This document shows, piece after piece, positions 24,217-33,050 of a stretch of DNA of 64,000 nucleotides; position 1 is the first letter of the stretch, and every line of letters starts with the position of its first letter. The stretch covers positions 142,677-206,676 of the forward strand of contig CAMAXZ010000003.1 in assembly GCA_945862325.1 (NCBI GenBank), in the 5' to 3' direction. The notes under the pieces were generated by a model. The model worked only from the letters and a program-made list of their open reading frames with translations, made no database searches and was not told the origin of the DNA. Origin of the DNA: Klebsiella pneumoniae (lineage in GTDB: Bacteria > Myxococcota_A > UBA796 > SXON01). Made by a program: the position numbers and the translations under genes.

Positions 24217-24423
24217 CTACGCGCCGTGCGCGTCGGACTCGCTCTCCGGGAAGGGGGAGTTGGCCGCCGCGAGCGGCTCGCCAGCCTCAGCGAGCGAGCA
24301 CGGCATCGGCGCTTCGCCGTCGTCGTGGTTCTGCCCGGTGATCTCCAGGGCCAGAAGCACGGCGAGCGCGCGGATCGCCTCTCGGCGTGCGGTCTCCTGC
24401 GCGGGGGTGAGGACGACGGCCAT
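24217..24423 (-). CDS. Small hypothetical protein (68 aa)
   Basis: The ATG at 24423 is 2 bases after the stop of the upstream XRE gene, giving an operon-like arrangement with the primase gene 42 bases downstream. The N-terminal half forms one predicted helix (TARREAIRALAVLLALEITG) and the rest is disordered. No family is recognised; it is retained because of its spacing. Confidence 0.5.
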   Translation of the reverse strand: MAVVLTPAQETARREAIRALAVLLALEITGQNHDDGEAPMPCSLAEAGEPLAAANSPFPESESDAHGA

Positions 24424-24425
24424 GA

Positions 24426-24671
24426 TCAGCTGGCCTCGCGCATCGGGACTTCGAGGCGCTCCCAGAGATCATCCTCGACGCAGTTGGCGAAGACGCCGGA
24501 GTCGAGCAGGCGACGGCGGGTGGTCGGCGCGAGGGGGCGTCGGCCGTTGAGCAGCTGCGACCAATAGGAGCGTGTGAAGCCCATGCGCTCGGCGACCTGG
24601 GCCTGCGTGAGGTGCTGCTGATCGATGATGGCGCGGATGCGTTCGGGGCGGAGGAAGAGGCGGCGGATCAT
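24426..24671 (-). CDS. XRE/Cro-like repressor (81 aa)
   Basis: The short protein is almost entirely a helix-turn-helix: LTQAQVAERMGFTRSYWSQLL with flanking helices. I start at ATG 24671 (MIRRLFLRPERIRAII); the frame is open to 24728. It heads the leftward replication block and is divergent from a second XRE gene at 24825, the arrangement of a phage-like immunity or copy-control switch. Confidence 0.72.
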   Translation of the reverse strand: MIRRLFLRPERIRAIIDQQHLTQAQVAERMGFTRSYWSQLLNGRRPLAPTTRRRLLDSGVFANCVEDDLWERLEVPMREAS

Positions 24672-24740
24672 GGTGGGACTCGGGAGGGCGGGAAGGTGGT
24701 GATCTCGGTGGTGCAGGTCCTGCATCATCCAGATACGCTA

Positions 24741-24818
24741 CCTGTACATCGGGTCAGGCACGTCAGCAAGAGGAATGTGAATCGACGTGTTGCACACCAG
24801 TGAACATCGGTGTACAGG
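24741..24818. promoter_or_regulatory. Divergent operator region with inverted CCTGTACA sites
   Basis: Between the two divergent XRE genes, CCTGTACA (24741-24748) and its inverse TGTACAGG (24811-24818) each contain the palindrome TGTACA, with CATCGG beside both. They could be operators for one or both XRE proteins. No clear -35/-10 pair was picked out. Confidence 0.4.
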
Positions 24819-24824
24819 GTGGGC

Positions 24825-25598
24825 ATGGCGAAGAAGTCTCCCATCCGCAACCCGCCGAAGCCCCCGCTGGCGGAGGCCCCGGCCCCCGACGCTCCCGCGA
24901 GCGCAGCCCCCGGCGGCCCGGCCGGCGCACGTGCATCGGTTGCGATCTCCGAGGACGCCCGGGCCCTGAGGGCGAAGGACAATCGGAACGCGAAGCGGGG
25001 GAAGGGGCGCATCGCCCCTGACCCGTTCCTGCGGGAGGTGTTCACCGATCTGGTGACCGACCCGCGCTCGGTCCACACCAAGCACGCTGGCTCGGATCGC
25101 CTCTTCGAGATGATGCTCGAAGGCCCGCCGGGGCTGGCGACCTTCCTGTGGAACCCGAACCCGCACTTCGCCGCCTTCCTCCGGAAGTCCCGTGAGGACG
25201 CGGGCCTGTCCATCCGCCAGGCCGCTCCCCACCTCGGCGTCTCGGCGGCCTACGTCTCTCGCCTCGAAACGGGAGGCTACGCGAGCGCGCCGAGCGTCGA
25301 CCGCCTGTTCAAGATGGCCGACCTGTACGCGGTGGACCGGGCCGAGATGCTGACCCAGGCCGGCGTCCGGGTCGACGTGCCCGACGACGCCAAGGTGGCC
25401 GACACCACCGAAGCCGAGTTTGCCGCGATGCTGATGGACGCGCAGATCAAGCCCACCCTGTTCACGTCCGACCTGCTCCACTACGTCCCCAACCGCCTGA
25501 AGCGGCAATGGATCGAGTGGGCATTGAAGCTCACGGTGCAGGAAAACCCGCGCGAGTACCTCCTGCGACTCATCCACAAGGCACAGGGAAAGTCATGA
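24825..25598 (+). CDS. XRE-family transcriptional regulator (257 aa)
   Basis: After a Pro/Ala-rich disordered N-terminus (1-75) there is a classic HTH: FAAFLRKSREDAGLSIRQAA followed by LGVSAAYVSRLE. A C-terminal helical region follows that may mediate dimerisation or sensing. The ATG at 24825 is preferred over the upstream GTG. It overlaps the serine recombinase gene by 4 bases (ATGA), so it probably controls or is co-made with the recombinase. Confidence 0.83.
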   Translation: MAKKSPIRNPPKPPLAEAPAPDAPASAAPGGPAGARASVAISEDARALRAKDNRNAKRGKGRIAPDPFLREVFTDLVTDPRSVHTKHAGSDRLFEMMLEGPPGLATFLWNPNPHFAAFLRKSREDAGLSIRQAAPHLGVSAAYVSRLETGGYASAPSVDRLFKMADLYAVDRAEMLTQAGVRVDVPDDAKVADTTEAEFAAMLMDAQIKPTLFTSDLLHYVPNRLKRQWIEWALKLTVQENPREYLLRLIHKAQGKS

Positions 25599-27316
25599 CC
25601 GCCATCATCCGCAAGCCCGTCAACGTCGCGATCTACGCTCGCTGCTCCGACACCAAGCAGGCCGAGAAGGAGCTGTCCATCCCCGCCCAACTCGACGCCG
25701 CGCGCGCCGAGGCGAAGCGCCAGGGCTGGGAAGTCGCGGCCGAGTTCGTCGATTCGGCCTTCACCGGCAAGAACGATGATCGGAAGCAGTTCCAGGAGAT
25801 GATGCGGGTTGTCCGCACCAAGAAGCCCGTGCCCTTCCACCGGATCATCGTGTGGAAGCTGAGCCGGTTCATGCGGAACCGCTACCAGTCGGCGATCTAC
25901 AAGACCCAGCTCCGCAAACTCGGGGTGCTCGTGGTCTCGCTCAACGAGCCGCACGAGGACAACGCCAGCGGCCGCCTCATGGAAGGCATCATCGAGGCGT
26001 TCGACGAGTATTACAGCGAGGCCCTCGGCGAGGACACCTCCCGCGGCATGCGGAAGAACGCGAGCCTGGGCTTCTACAACGGCGGCACGGTACCCACAGG
26101 GTACACGGTGCAGCGGAAAGGCAGCGGTGAGTCACCGAAAGGCGTGCTCGCGCCCGATCCGGTGATGGCGCCGATCGTGCAGCGCATGTTTCGGATGTGT
26201 CTCGACGGCGAGGGCGCGAACAGCATCCGCCGCGCCCTGAACGCCGAGGGGATCCTGACACACCGGGCGAAGCACTGGTCGGTCTCCACCGTGCTCAACA
26301 TCCTGCGCAACGTCGCCTACACCGGCATCAGGGTGTGGGGGGTCAAGACCGAGCGTCGCAAGGACGGCGAACTGGTCGAGCCGATCCGCGTCGAGGACTC
26401 CCACCCGGCGCTGGTCTCCGCTGAGGACTTCGTCGCGGTGCAGGCGCTGATCAAGACGCGCACGCGGGAGCAGATCCACCCGAGGACGCTCAATGGCAAC
26501 TACCTCCTCTCCGGCCTGCTCCGCTGCGCCGGCTGCGGTTCGGTGCTGATCGGTCACCCGGCCAAGTCGGGAACCGTCCACTACTACTGGTGCGCGAAGC
26601 GCATGAAGTGCGGCCCGGAGGCCTGCGACGGCAAGCTGCTGAACCGGCAAGCCGCCGAGGCGGCGGTCTCCGATCGCCTTCGCTCCGGCGTGCTCACGGA
26701 AGAGCACATCACGATGCTCCTGGCCCAGACCAACGCGGAGATCCTCGCCCGAGGCAAGGCCGCGAGCGGGGAGGTCGAGGCGGTCGAAGCCAAGCTCGAC
26801 GACGCCCGGAAGCGGCTCGACCGGCTCTACAACTCGCTGGAGACCGGGCACCTTGAGCCGGAGATCGCGGGCCCGCGCATCAAGCAGTGGAAGGAGACGG
26901 TCACGCAGCTCGAAGCCAAGCGGGCCGACCTCCACGACACCTCCCGCGACGAGCCGATCCTGATCGGCGAGGCCCGGGTCCGCCGGCACGTCGAGGAGAT
27001 GCGCCAGCTGCTCGACCACGGGAGCGTGGCCGCGCGTCGTGCGTTCCTGCGGGCGTGGATCAAGCGCATCGAGGTGAGGGAGCGCACCCTCACCATCGAG
27101 TACGTCTTCCCCGCTGGCCATCACGGCGGCGGCGACCTGACCACCGACGGCGGCGACGCCGAGGTCGGTCAGGCGCCCCGGAAGAAGGGCGGCGGCACCG
27201 CGGGCGGGAAGGGCGGCTCGGTTAACACCGGAACCAGCCCCTCAACCGGCCGAACCGGGCCCGGGTCGGGTTCGGTTCTTGCTACAGGACAAGATGGCTC
27301 CCGCTGGTGGACTTGA
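25595..27316 (+). CDS. Large serine recombinase (integrase)
   Basis: The 573-residue protein has the resolvase catalytic domain with nucleophile S18 (YARCSDTKQ), the Recombinase domain (residues about 165-290), a zinc ribbon (GLLRCAGCGSVL then WCAKRMKCGPEAC) and a coiled coil (about 385-445), the standard large serine integrase order. It would integrate and excise the element. The Gly/Lys/Thr-rich tail is atypical, and its final codons run into the 3' end of the tRNA-Asn gene on the other strand. This suggests the attachment site is at that tRNA end and that the native C-terminus may differ in the circular form. Confidence 0.92.
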   Translation: MTAIIRKPVNVAIYARCSDTKQAEKELSIPAQLDAARAEAKRQGWEVAAEFVDSAFTGKNDDRKQFQEMMRVVRTKKPVPFHRIIVWKLSRFMRNRYQSAIYKTQLRKLGVLVVSLNEPHEDNASGRLMEGIIEAFDEYYSEALGEDTSRGMRKNASLGFYNGGTVPTGYTVQRKGSGESPKGVLAPDPVMAPIVQRMFRMCLDGEGANSIRRALNAEGILTHRAKHWSVSTVLNILRNVAYTGIRVWGVKTERRKDGELVEPIRVEDSHPALVSAEDFVAVQALIKTRTREQIHPRTLNGNYLLSGLLRCAGCGSVLIGHPAKSGTVHYYWCAKRMKCGPEACDGKLLNRQAAEAAVSDRLRSGVLTEEHITMLLAQTNAEILARGKAASGEVEAVEAKLDDARKRLDRLYNSLETGHLEPEIAGPRIKQWKETVTQLEAKRADLHDTSRDEPILIGEARVRRHVEEMRQLLDHGSVAARRAFLRAWIKRIEVRERTLTIEYVFPAGHHGGGDLTTDGGDAEVGQAPRKKGGGTAGGKGGSVNTGTSPSTGRTGPGSGSVLATGQDGSRWWT

Positions 27317-27371
27317 ACCACCGACCCACGGATTAACAGTCCGTTGCTCTGACCAACTGAGCTAAGCGGGA
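27295..27371 (-). tRNA. tRNA-Asn (anticodon GTT), CCA encoded
   Basis: The minus strand folds as a full cloverleaf: acceptor TCCCGCT pairs with AGCGGGA, D-loop AGCTCAGTTGGTCAGAGC, anticodon loop CTGTTAATC with GTT, and T-arm GGTTCAAGTCCACC. The discriminator G is followed by encoded CCA (27297-27295). The adjacent serine recombinase gene overlaps its last 22 bases, marking the element/chromosome junction. Confidence 0.95.
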
Positions 27372-27513
27372 AAAGCGCCAGCCTCTTAGCTCACCCTTCG
27401 CGGCGCGTCAAGCGCATCTCGTGACGGCGTGGCGCGCGGGGGGCGCTCGCCCCCTCCCGCGGTCCGGGCTAAGGGCGTGCCGCGGTGGGGGCACTGCGGC
27501 GGAGGACGGGAAG

Positions 27514-28236
27514 ATGGGCCGGATTTTCGAGACGCGCAAGGCGACGATGATGGCGCGGTGGGACAAGATGGCGAAGGCCTTCACCCGCGTGGGCCGCGAA
27601 ATTGCGATGGCGGTGCGGCAGGGGGGGCCGAACCCCGAGAGCAACCCGTCGCTGCGTCGCGCGATCCAGAACGGGCGCGCGGTGAACATGCCGAAAGACA
27701 AGGTGGAAGCCGCTATCAAGAAGGCGTCGGGGCAGGGGGCCGAGGCGTACGAAGAGGTGGTGTACGAGGGCTACGGGCCCCACGGCGTCGCCATCCTCGT
27801 CGAGAGCGCCACGGACAACCCGACGCGCACGGTGTCGAACGTCCGCGTGCACTTCAACCGCGGCGGCGGAAACATGGCGAGCTCGGGCGCCGTGGCGTTC
27901 CAGTTCAAGCGGATGGGCGTGTTCCACCTCGCGCCGGAAGGCGTCGACGCGGAGAGCCTGGAGCTCGAGCTGATCGACTTCGGGCTGGAGGAGATGGGCG
28001 AGAGCACCACGGAGAAGGGCGAGGCGTCGATCGTGGTGCGCTGCGGCTTCACCGACTTCGGCACGATGACGAAGGCGATCGAGGACCGGAAGCTGACGGT
28101 GATGTCGTCGGGCTCGGAGTACATCCCCACGGCGGTGGTCGAGCTCGACGAAGAGGCCGCGGCCGAGGTGCTCGCGCTGGTCGACCGGCTGGAGCAGGAC
28201 GACGACGTGCAGAAGGTGTTCCACAACCTCGCGTGA
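27514..28236 (+). CDS. yebC: YebC/PmpR-family (TACO1-like) protein
   Basis: The 240-residue product has family blocks at the expected places: [77 protein letters not shown] and the [14 protein letters not shown] loop. These proteins relieve ribosome stalling or act as regulators. ATG at 27514 follows GGAGGACGGGAAG; the longer frame upstream overlaps the tRNA flank and lacks homology. It begins the chromosomal side of the tRNA-Asn junction. Confidence 0.93.
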   Translation: MGRIFETRKATMMARWDKMAKAFTRVGREIAMAVRQGGPNPESNPSLRRAIQNGRAVNMPKDKVEAAIKKASGQGAEAYEEVVYEGYGPHGVAILVESATDNPTRTVSNVRVHFNRGGGNMASSGAVAFQFKRMGVFHLAPEGVDAESLELELIDFGLEEMGESTTEKGEASIVVRCGFTDFGTMTKAIEDRKLTVMSSGSEYIPTAVVELDEEAAAEVLALVDRLEQDDDVQKVFHNLA

Positions 28237-28270
28237 TTTCGCTTGCGGGTCTCCCGGCGGCGACACCAGA

Positions 28271-28561
28271 ATGTCACTGTCGGAGGCAACGATGGTCGCA
28301 GCGGATGTGGCGGTGGACGAGGTGGTGGTGGTCGCGCAGGCGACGGACGAGCTGCCGAACGTGACGCGCTTCGAGCGCGACCAGACGGTGCTGCCGGCGG
28401 GACGCCGGGGCCGCATCGTGAGCGCAGCGCTGCCGATGACGGCGTTCGGTGCGACGGAGCTGAGCGACCTGACGGTGGTGGTGCCGGGCTGGACCACGCG
28501 CGGGCCCTCCGACGGCCTCGGCGTGGTCCGCTACGTGGACGGCGTGCGCCTCGACCGCTGA
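28271..28561 (+). CDS. Small hypothetical protein (96 aa)
   Basis: It follows yebC by 34 bases on the same strand and ends 3 bases before the convergent SDR gene. It is beta-rich with no signal peptide or recognised motif. The start is ambiguous (ATG 28271 or 28292) and the ribosome-binding site is weak. It is kept because it fills the gap exactly and its codon use resembles that of its neighbours. Confidence 0.45.
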   Translation: MSLSEATMVAADVAVDEVVVVAQATDELPNVTRFERDQTVLPAGRRGRIVSAALPMTAFGATELSDLTVVVPGWTTRGPSDGLGVVRYVDGVRLDR

Positions 28562-28564
28562 GCG

Positions 28565-29488
28565 TCAGGCCAACGCCGCCGCGATCTCGCGCGCCGCGCT
28601 CGGAGTGCTCCGGCCAAGCCCGGGGAACCGCGCGCGGAACGCGGCGTCATCGGCGAGGAACGGGCGGTCCCACTGGTAGAGGGTCTCGCCGAGCTCGCCG
28701 AAGAACGGGAGGACGACGCCGAGCAGGCCGATGAGCCAGGGGGGCAGCGCGGCCCAACGTGGGCGCACGCCGAGGGCCTCGGCGATGTGAGACACGAGCT
28801 GTGCCGGTGTGAGCTGGTGGATCGGGAAGTGATACACGCGCCCCTCGACGTCGGGACCGGCCTCCCCGAACGCGGCGAGGGCGTCGACGACGTCCGGCAC
28901 GTAGCTGAAGGCGTGGGAGGCCTTGGCATCGCCGATGAGCCACACCATGCGGCCGGCGGCGAGGCCGCGCACGGCGTTCATGCTCAGGAGGGACTGGTCG
29001 AGCGCGCCGGGGCCGAAGAAGTCGCCCGCGCGGCCGGCGACGAACCGAAGGCCGCGGGTCGCGGCGGCGTCACGGAGCGCGGCGTCCCAGTCGGCGCGCA
29101 CGCTACCTTTGACGCCGGAGGGGCGCATGGGCGAGTCGGGGGTGCGCGCGTCGTCGGTGGGGCCGTAGGCGTACAGATTGTCGAGGCAGACGAGCCGCGC
29201 CTCGTTGGCGATCGCCGCGTCGATGAGCGCGGCGCCGAACGCGGGGAACTCGGCGCTCCACGCGGCCTTGGTGTACGCGGAGGGGTTGATGCAGTGATAC
29301 ACCGCGTGCGCGCCCCGAGTGGCTTCGAGGACGAACGCGGGGTCGCGCGCGTCGCCGGCGAGCACCTCGATGCCCGGGCCGACCGGCGCGTCGGAGCGAC
29401 GGACGACGCGGACGCGGTGGCCGCGAGACGCGAGAAGACGAGCGAGAGAACTGCCGACCTGGCCGGCGCCGAACACGACGTGAAACAC
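28565..29488 (-). CDS. NAD(P)-dependent sugar-epimerase-like (extended SDR) protein
   Basis: The 307-residue Rossmann protein has GAGQVGSSLARLL (dinucleotide site), VYHCINPSAYT and LDNLYAYG, with the SDR Tyr but an atypical following segment. The C-terminal half matches atypical SDRs that act as reductases or epimerases. Substrate cannot be told. It is transcribed divergently from a LysR gene with a shared operator-like inverted repeat, so the LysR protein probably controls it. Confidence 0.83.
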   Translation of the reverse strand: MFHVVFGAGQVGSSLARLLASRGHRVRVVRRSDAPVGPGIEVLAGDARDPAFVLEATRGAHAVYHCINPSAYTKAAWSAEFPAFGAALIDAAIANEARLVCLDNLYAYGPTDDARTPDSPMRPSGVKGSVRADWDAALRDAAATRGLRFVAGRAGDFFGPGALDQSLLSMNAVRGLAAGRMVWLIGDAKASHAFSYVPDVVDALAAFGEAGPDVEGRVYHFPIHQLTPAQLVSHIAEALGVRPRWAALPPWLIGLLGVVLPFFGELGETLYQWDRPFLADDAAFRARFPGLGRSTPSAAREIAAALA

Positions 29489-29540
29489 GATGACCTCCGT
29501 TGCCCCATCTCAATACGCTGGCGGACACTGGCGCTCCAAT

Positions 29541-29564
29541 GCATGATTGGTATGTGAGTCATGC
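29541..29564. promoter_or_regulatory. Inverted repeat GCATGA-N12-TCATGC (likely LysR operator)
   Basis: A perfect 6-base inverted repeat with a 12-base spacer sits between the divergent SDR and LysR genes, overlapping the 5' side of the LysR gene. LysR proteins usually bind such imperfect dyads (T-N11-A type) at divergent promoters. The binding role is inferred. Confidence 0.5.
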
Positions 29565-29588
29565 CGCGTGGGCATGTATGGGGGCGGA

Positions 29589-30539
29589 GTGACGGACCTG
29601 CGGAGCGTGGATCTGAACCTCCTCGTGGCGTTGGAGCGGCTGCTGGCGCGCGAGAGCGTGACCGCCGCCGCGGCCGACCTGGGCCTGACGCAGCCGGCGA
29701 TGAGCCGCACCCTGGCGCGCCTTCGGGAGACCTTGGGCGACCCGCTGATGGTCCGCGCTGGCCGCGGGTTCATCGTGACGGATCGCGCGCGCGCCCTGGC
29801 GGGGCCGGTGGAGGAGGCGCTTCGGTCGATCCGTCAGGTGCTGGAGCCTCCGTTGCCGTTCGACGCGGCCACGGCCACGGGCGAGGTGGTGCTGGCGATG
29901 GGCGACGAGGCGCTGCTGGCGTTCGCCGACCGGATCGTGGAGCGCCTCGCGGCGTCGGCGCCGGGGCTGGACGTGCGGTTCCGCGGCGTGAGCGCCCAGA
30001 GCGTGGCGGAGGGCCGGCGGGGCGAGCTCGACGTGGCGATCGCGCCGGACCTCTCGGCGCTCCCAGGCACCGCGGGCGCGGTGGACCTCAGCGAGTTCGT
30101 GGTGCGCCCCCTGTACACGCGGCGCTTCGTGCTGATCGCGTCACGACGGGCGGGCCTTCCGACCGACTTCGAGGCGTGGCTCGCCCGCCCGCACGCGATC
30201 GTGTCGTTCGCGGGCGGCGGGTGGGGCTTCGTGGACGACCTGCTGGCCACACGCGGGCGAAAGCGGCGTGTCGCCGCGTCGGCGCCGTCGTTCCCGTTGG
30301 TGGCGCAGATGGTGGCGCGCTCGGAGCTGGTGGCGATCGTGCCCGGAGAGGTGGCGTACGGGCTCGACGACAGCGTGGTCTCCGCCGAGGCGCCGCTCCC
30401 GCTGCCGACGATCCCGATGCTCACGGTGTGGCACCCCCGATACACGACACAGCCGCGACACCGGTTCGTGCGTCAGCTGGTTCAGGAGGCGATCCTCGAA
30501 CGTCACGCGGCGTGGGAGGAGCGTCAGTTGCGTCGGTAG
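29589..30539 (+). CDS. LysR-family transcriptional regulator
   Basis: The N-terminus VDLNLLVALERLLARESVTA and TQPAMSRTLARLRETLGDPL form the LysR winged HTH, followed by the effector-binding domain with the NodD/LeuO-like opening (GEVVLAMGDEALLAFADRI). I start at GTG 29589, which gives the usual LysR N-terminus (316 residues); ATG 29574 and TTG 29547 are alternatives. It likely autoregulates and controls the divergent SDR gene. Confidence 0.9.
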   Translation: MTDLRSVDLNLLVALERLLARESVTAAAADLGLTQPAMSRTLARLRETLGDPLMVRAGRGFIVTDRARALAGPVEEALRSIRQVLEPPLPFDAATATGEVVLAMGDEALLAFADRIVERLAASAPGLDVRFRGVSAQSVAEGRRGELDVAIAPDLSALPGTAGAVDLSEFVVRPLYTRRFVLIASRRAGLPTDFEAWLARPHAIVSFAGGGWGFVDDLLATRGRKRRVAASAPSFPLVAQMVARSELVAIVPGEVAYGLDDSVVSAEAPLPLPTIPMLTVWHPRYTTQPRHRFVRQLVQEAILERHAAWEERQLRR

Positions 30540-30563
30540 CCCGGAGCGCGCTACGGAACGGGC

Positions 30564-31619
30564 ATGTACACGAACCTCCTGGGGATCGCCCTCGCGTTCG
30601 CCGAGGAACCCGCCGTCTCCACGCCCACCACGCCTGAAGGCCCGCCTCCGGGCGACGTCGATCGCGCGCTCGACGTCAATCGCACCCCCGACTACTCGGC
30701 GGCCCAGCTCCGCGCGGTCGTGTTCACCGACGGGCAGGTGCTGCGCGCCGAAGTGACGCCGGTCGACGAGGGCTATCGCCTGCGCCTCACCTCCGGGGCG
30801 GAGCTCGTCGTGCCGCTCGGCGCGGTGCGCACGATCGTGCCCGTCGGCCTCGCGGCGGCGTCCGTCTGCGACCCGCTCACCGCGCCGCGAGCGGACGCCC
30901 TGGCGGACGCTCCGACGCCGGCGCCGACGACCCCGGCCGCCCCGGCACCCCGGCCGGTCGACCCGAAAGACCGCTCGACCTGGCCGCCGGATCCGAACGG
31001 CAGCCGCTACTTCTACGCGCCCACGGCGCGCATGCTCGGTCAGGGCAACGGGTACCTTTCGCAGAAAGAGCTCGCGTTCACGACGGTGAGCATCGGCGCC
31101 GCGGACTTCCTCGACGTCCAGGTCGGCACCGTGGTGCCGTTGCTGTTCGTTCCGTCCGCGTCCGTCGGGATCGTCGCCGCCAAAGTGGGCTTGCCCGAGT
31201 CCGTCGAGTTTCCGGTCCGGTTCGCGGTAGGCGCGCAGGCCTTCCTGCTCCCGGGGGGCACCTTCGGCGGCTTCGTGTTCGGCGGCGCCACGGTGGGCTC
31301 CCAGGACTCTCACGTGACCCTGGACGTCGGCTCCGTGTTCGCGACCGATGCCGAGGGCGACGGGGTGATCGTCGTCGCGGCGGGCGCGCACCGCGTGTCG
31401 CCGACGGTGTCGCTCATCACCGAGAACTGGTTCATGACCGGCGATCTCGCGTTCGGGAACGGCGTGTTCCTCGTGCCGAGCGGCGGTGTGCGCTTGTTCG
31501 GCCCGAAGTTCTCCACCGACCTCGGCCTCGTGGTGATCGCGCCGCCCGACGCGGCGGTGGTGATCCCACTCCCCTGGGTCGACTTCACCTGGAACTGGTC
31601 GCTCAAGAAGAAGCGCTGA
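30564..31619 (+). CDS. Hypothetical exported, barrel-like protein (351 aa)
   Basis: A short hydrophobic start (MYTNLLGIALAFA) looks like a weak signal peptide. A beta-rich region (60-100), a Pro/Ala linker and a C-terminal half with many alternating hydrophobic strands (VEFPVRFAVGAQAFLLPGGT and similar) follow. This suggests a small outer-membrane or surface protein of a type frequent in myxobacteria, without a named family. It ends 17 bases inside the convergent tatD gene. Confidence 0.7.
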   Translation: MYTNLLGIALAFAEEPAVSTPTTPEGPPPGDVDRALDVNRTPDYSAAQLRAVVFTDGQVLRAEVTPVDEGYRLRLTSGAELVVPLGAVRTIVPVGLAAASVCDPLTAPRADALADAPTPAPTTPAAPAPRPVDPKDRSTWPPDPNGSRYFYAPTARMLGQGNGYLSQKELAFTTVSIGAADFLDVQVGTVVPLLFVPSASVGIVAAKVGLPESVEFPVRFAVGAQAFLLPGGTFGGFVFGGATVGSQDSHVTLDVGSVFATDAEGDGVIVVAAGAHRVSPTVSLITENWFMTGDLAFGNGVFLVPSGGVRLFGPKFSTDLGLVVIAPPDAAVVIPLPWVDFTWNWSLKKKR

Positions 31620-32361
31620 GCGGCCAGGGCCCGAACCCAAGGTCGATCGCGTTGCGTATCGACACATCGGCGAGCGGCTCGCCGCGTACGCGCTCCGCCG
31701 CCGCGACGATGAAGGGCAGGAACGACGGTTCGTTCCGTCCACGGTGGGGGCGTGGGCACTGGTCGGGCCCGTCCGTCTCGAACAGCAGGCGCTCCAACGG
31801 CACGCGGCGCAGGGCGTCCAGCGGCTTACGGGCGTTCTCCCAGGTGATGGCCCCCGCGAAGCTGAGGTGGAGGCCGCAGGCGACGTAGGCGTCCACCAGC
31901 TCGGCGCCGCCGGAGTAGCTGTGCAGGACGCCGCGCACGGGGGCGTAGCGGCGCAGCAGGGCGAGCATGGCCGGGTGCGCCTTGTAGCAGTGCAGGAGCA
32001 CCGGGAGGCCCGCGTCGCGCGCGACACCGAGGTGCCCGGCGAGGACCGCCACCTGCTCGTCCATCGGCACCGGGGTCTTGCCGTCCAGCCCGCACTCTCC
32101 CACGGCTGACACATGCGACACATCTCGGGGGACCGCGCGCGTGCGCGGCAGCTCGTGCGGGTGGGTCCCGACGGCGGCGTGGAGCCGGACGGCCGACGTC
32201 GCCGCGGCGAGGGCCCGCACGGCTTCCCACTGGTCCTCCGCCGTCCCCGGGACGACGAGGGCGCGCACCCCGGCCGCCGCGGCGCGCCCGATGACGTCGG
32301 CGCGATCCGCCGCGTATCGCACGTCGTCGAGGTGGCAGTGGGTGTCGACCAGCCCAATCAA
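31603..32361 (-). CDS. tatD: TatD-family metal-dependent hydrolase
   Basis: The 252-residue protein has VDTHCHLDD at the N-terminus (metal His pair), VGTHPHE, VGECGLDG (Glu ligand), LLHCYKAH and LLFETDGPDQ, matching the TatD DNase family. The proposed start is TTG at 32361, giving a TTGA overlap with the pal stop; no ATG lies near. It could act as a 3'-5' exonuclease in repair or RNA quality control. Confidence 0.88.
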   Translation of the reverse strand: MIGLVDTHCHLDDVRYAADRADVIGRAAAAGVRALVVPGTAEDQWEAVRALAAATSAVRLHAAVGTHPHELPRTRAVPRDVSHVSAVGECGLDGKTPVPMDEQVAVLAGHLGVARDAGLPVLLHCYKAHPAMLALLRRYAPVRGVLHSYSGGAELVDAYVACGLHLSFAGAITWENARKPLDALRRVPLERLLFETDGPDQCPRPHRGRNEPSFLPFIVAAAERVRGEPLADVSIRNAIDLGFGPWPLSASS

Positions 32362-32888
32362 TCCGTGGTGCCGCGCACGTCCAGGTCTTGCGGCTTGTAG
32401 TTGATGCGGAACTCCACCCGGCGGTTCGTCGACCAGGCCTGCTCCGAGCTCTGGCCGTCGAGGGGGCGCTCTTCGCCGTAGGAGATGCTCTTCACGCGGC
32501 TCGCGCTGATGCCCTTGGCGAGGAGGTACTTGACCGCGGCGTCGGAGCGCTTCTGCCCGAGGGCGATGTTGTAGTCCGTCGTGCCCCGCTCGTCGGCGTG
32601 GCCCTGGATCTCCAGGGTGATCGACGAGAACTCGCTCATGATCGCCGCGTTGGCGTCGAGCGCGGCCTTGCCCTCGGCGCTCAGCGTGTTGGCGTCGTAC
32701 TCGAAGAACACGCGCTCGAAGTTGCGCGCCATGCGCTGCACCGGCTCGGGCACCTCGACGGGCACCGGCTTCGGCTTCGACGGTTCGCCGACGGTCGTAG
32801 GCTCGACGACGGGCGGGTCCGCGACGTTCTTGTCGCACGCCTTGCAACCGAGCACGAGCACGAGGGGCAGGAGCAGGGCACGATTCAT
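32358..32888 (-). CDS. pal: Peptidoglycan-associated lipoprotein (Pal/OmpA domain)
   Basis: The 176-residue product begins MNRALLLPLVLVLGCKACDK, a lipoprotein signal with the lipobox LVLGC. After a Pro/Val-rich linker, the OmpA-like domain follows (GHADERGTTDYNIALGQKRS, ending RRVEF), which binds peptidoglycan through conserved Asp and Arg. It anchors the outer membrane and normally works with Tol proteins, but no tol genes are visible. ATG at 32888 was chosen because it gives the clean signal peptide. Confidence 0.92.
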   Translation of the reverse strand: MNRALLLPLVLVLGCKACDKNVADPPVVEPTTVGEPSKPKPVPVEVPEPVQRMARNFERVFFEYDANTLSAEGKAALDANAAIMSEFSSITLEIQGHADERGTTDYNIALGQKRSDAAVKYLLAKGISASRVKSISYGEERPLDGQSSEQAWSTNRRVEFRINYKPQDLDVRGTTD

Positions 32889-33050
32889 GGGGGGCCTCGA
32901 TATTGCCGTCATGTGTATTGACGTGTCCGGGTCTTGACAAGTCACGGTGTGTCGGGCTGCCGGCCCGCCCATACGGAAGAATTTCGCCCGATCCCCTGCC
33001 ATCTCGGTCGCGACTGAGGTAGCCTCGCGCTCCCGAAACGGAGTCTCCCC

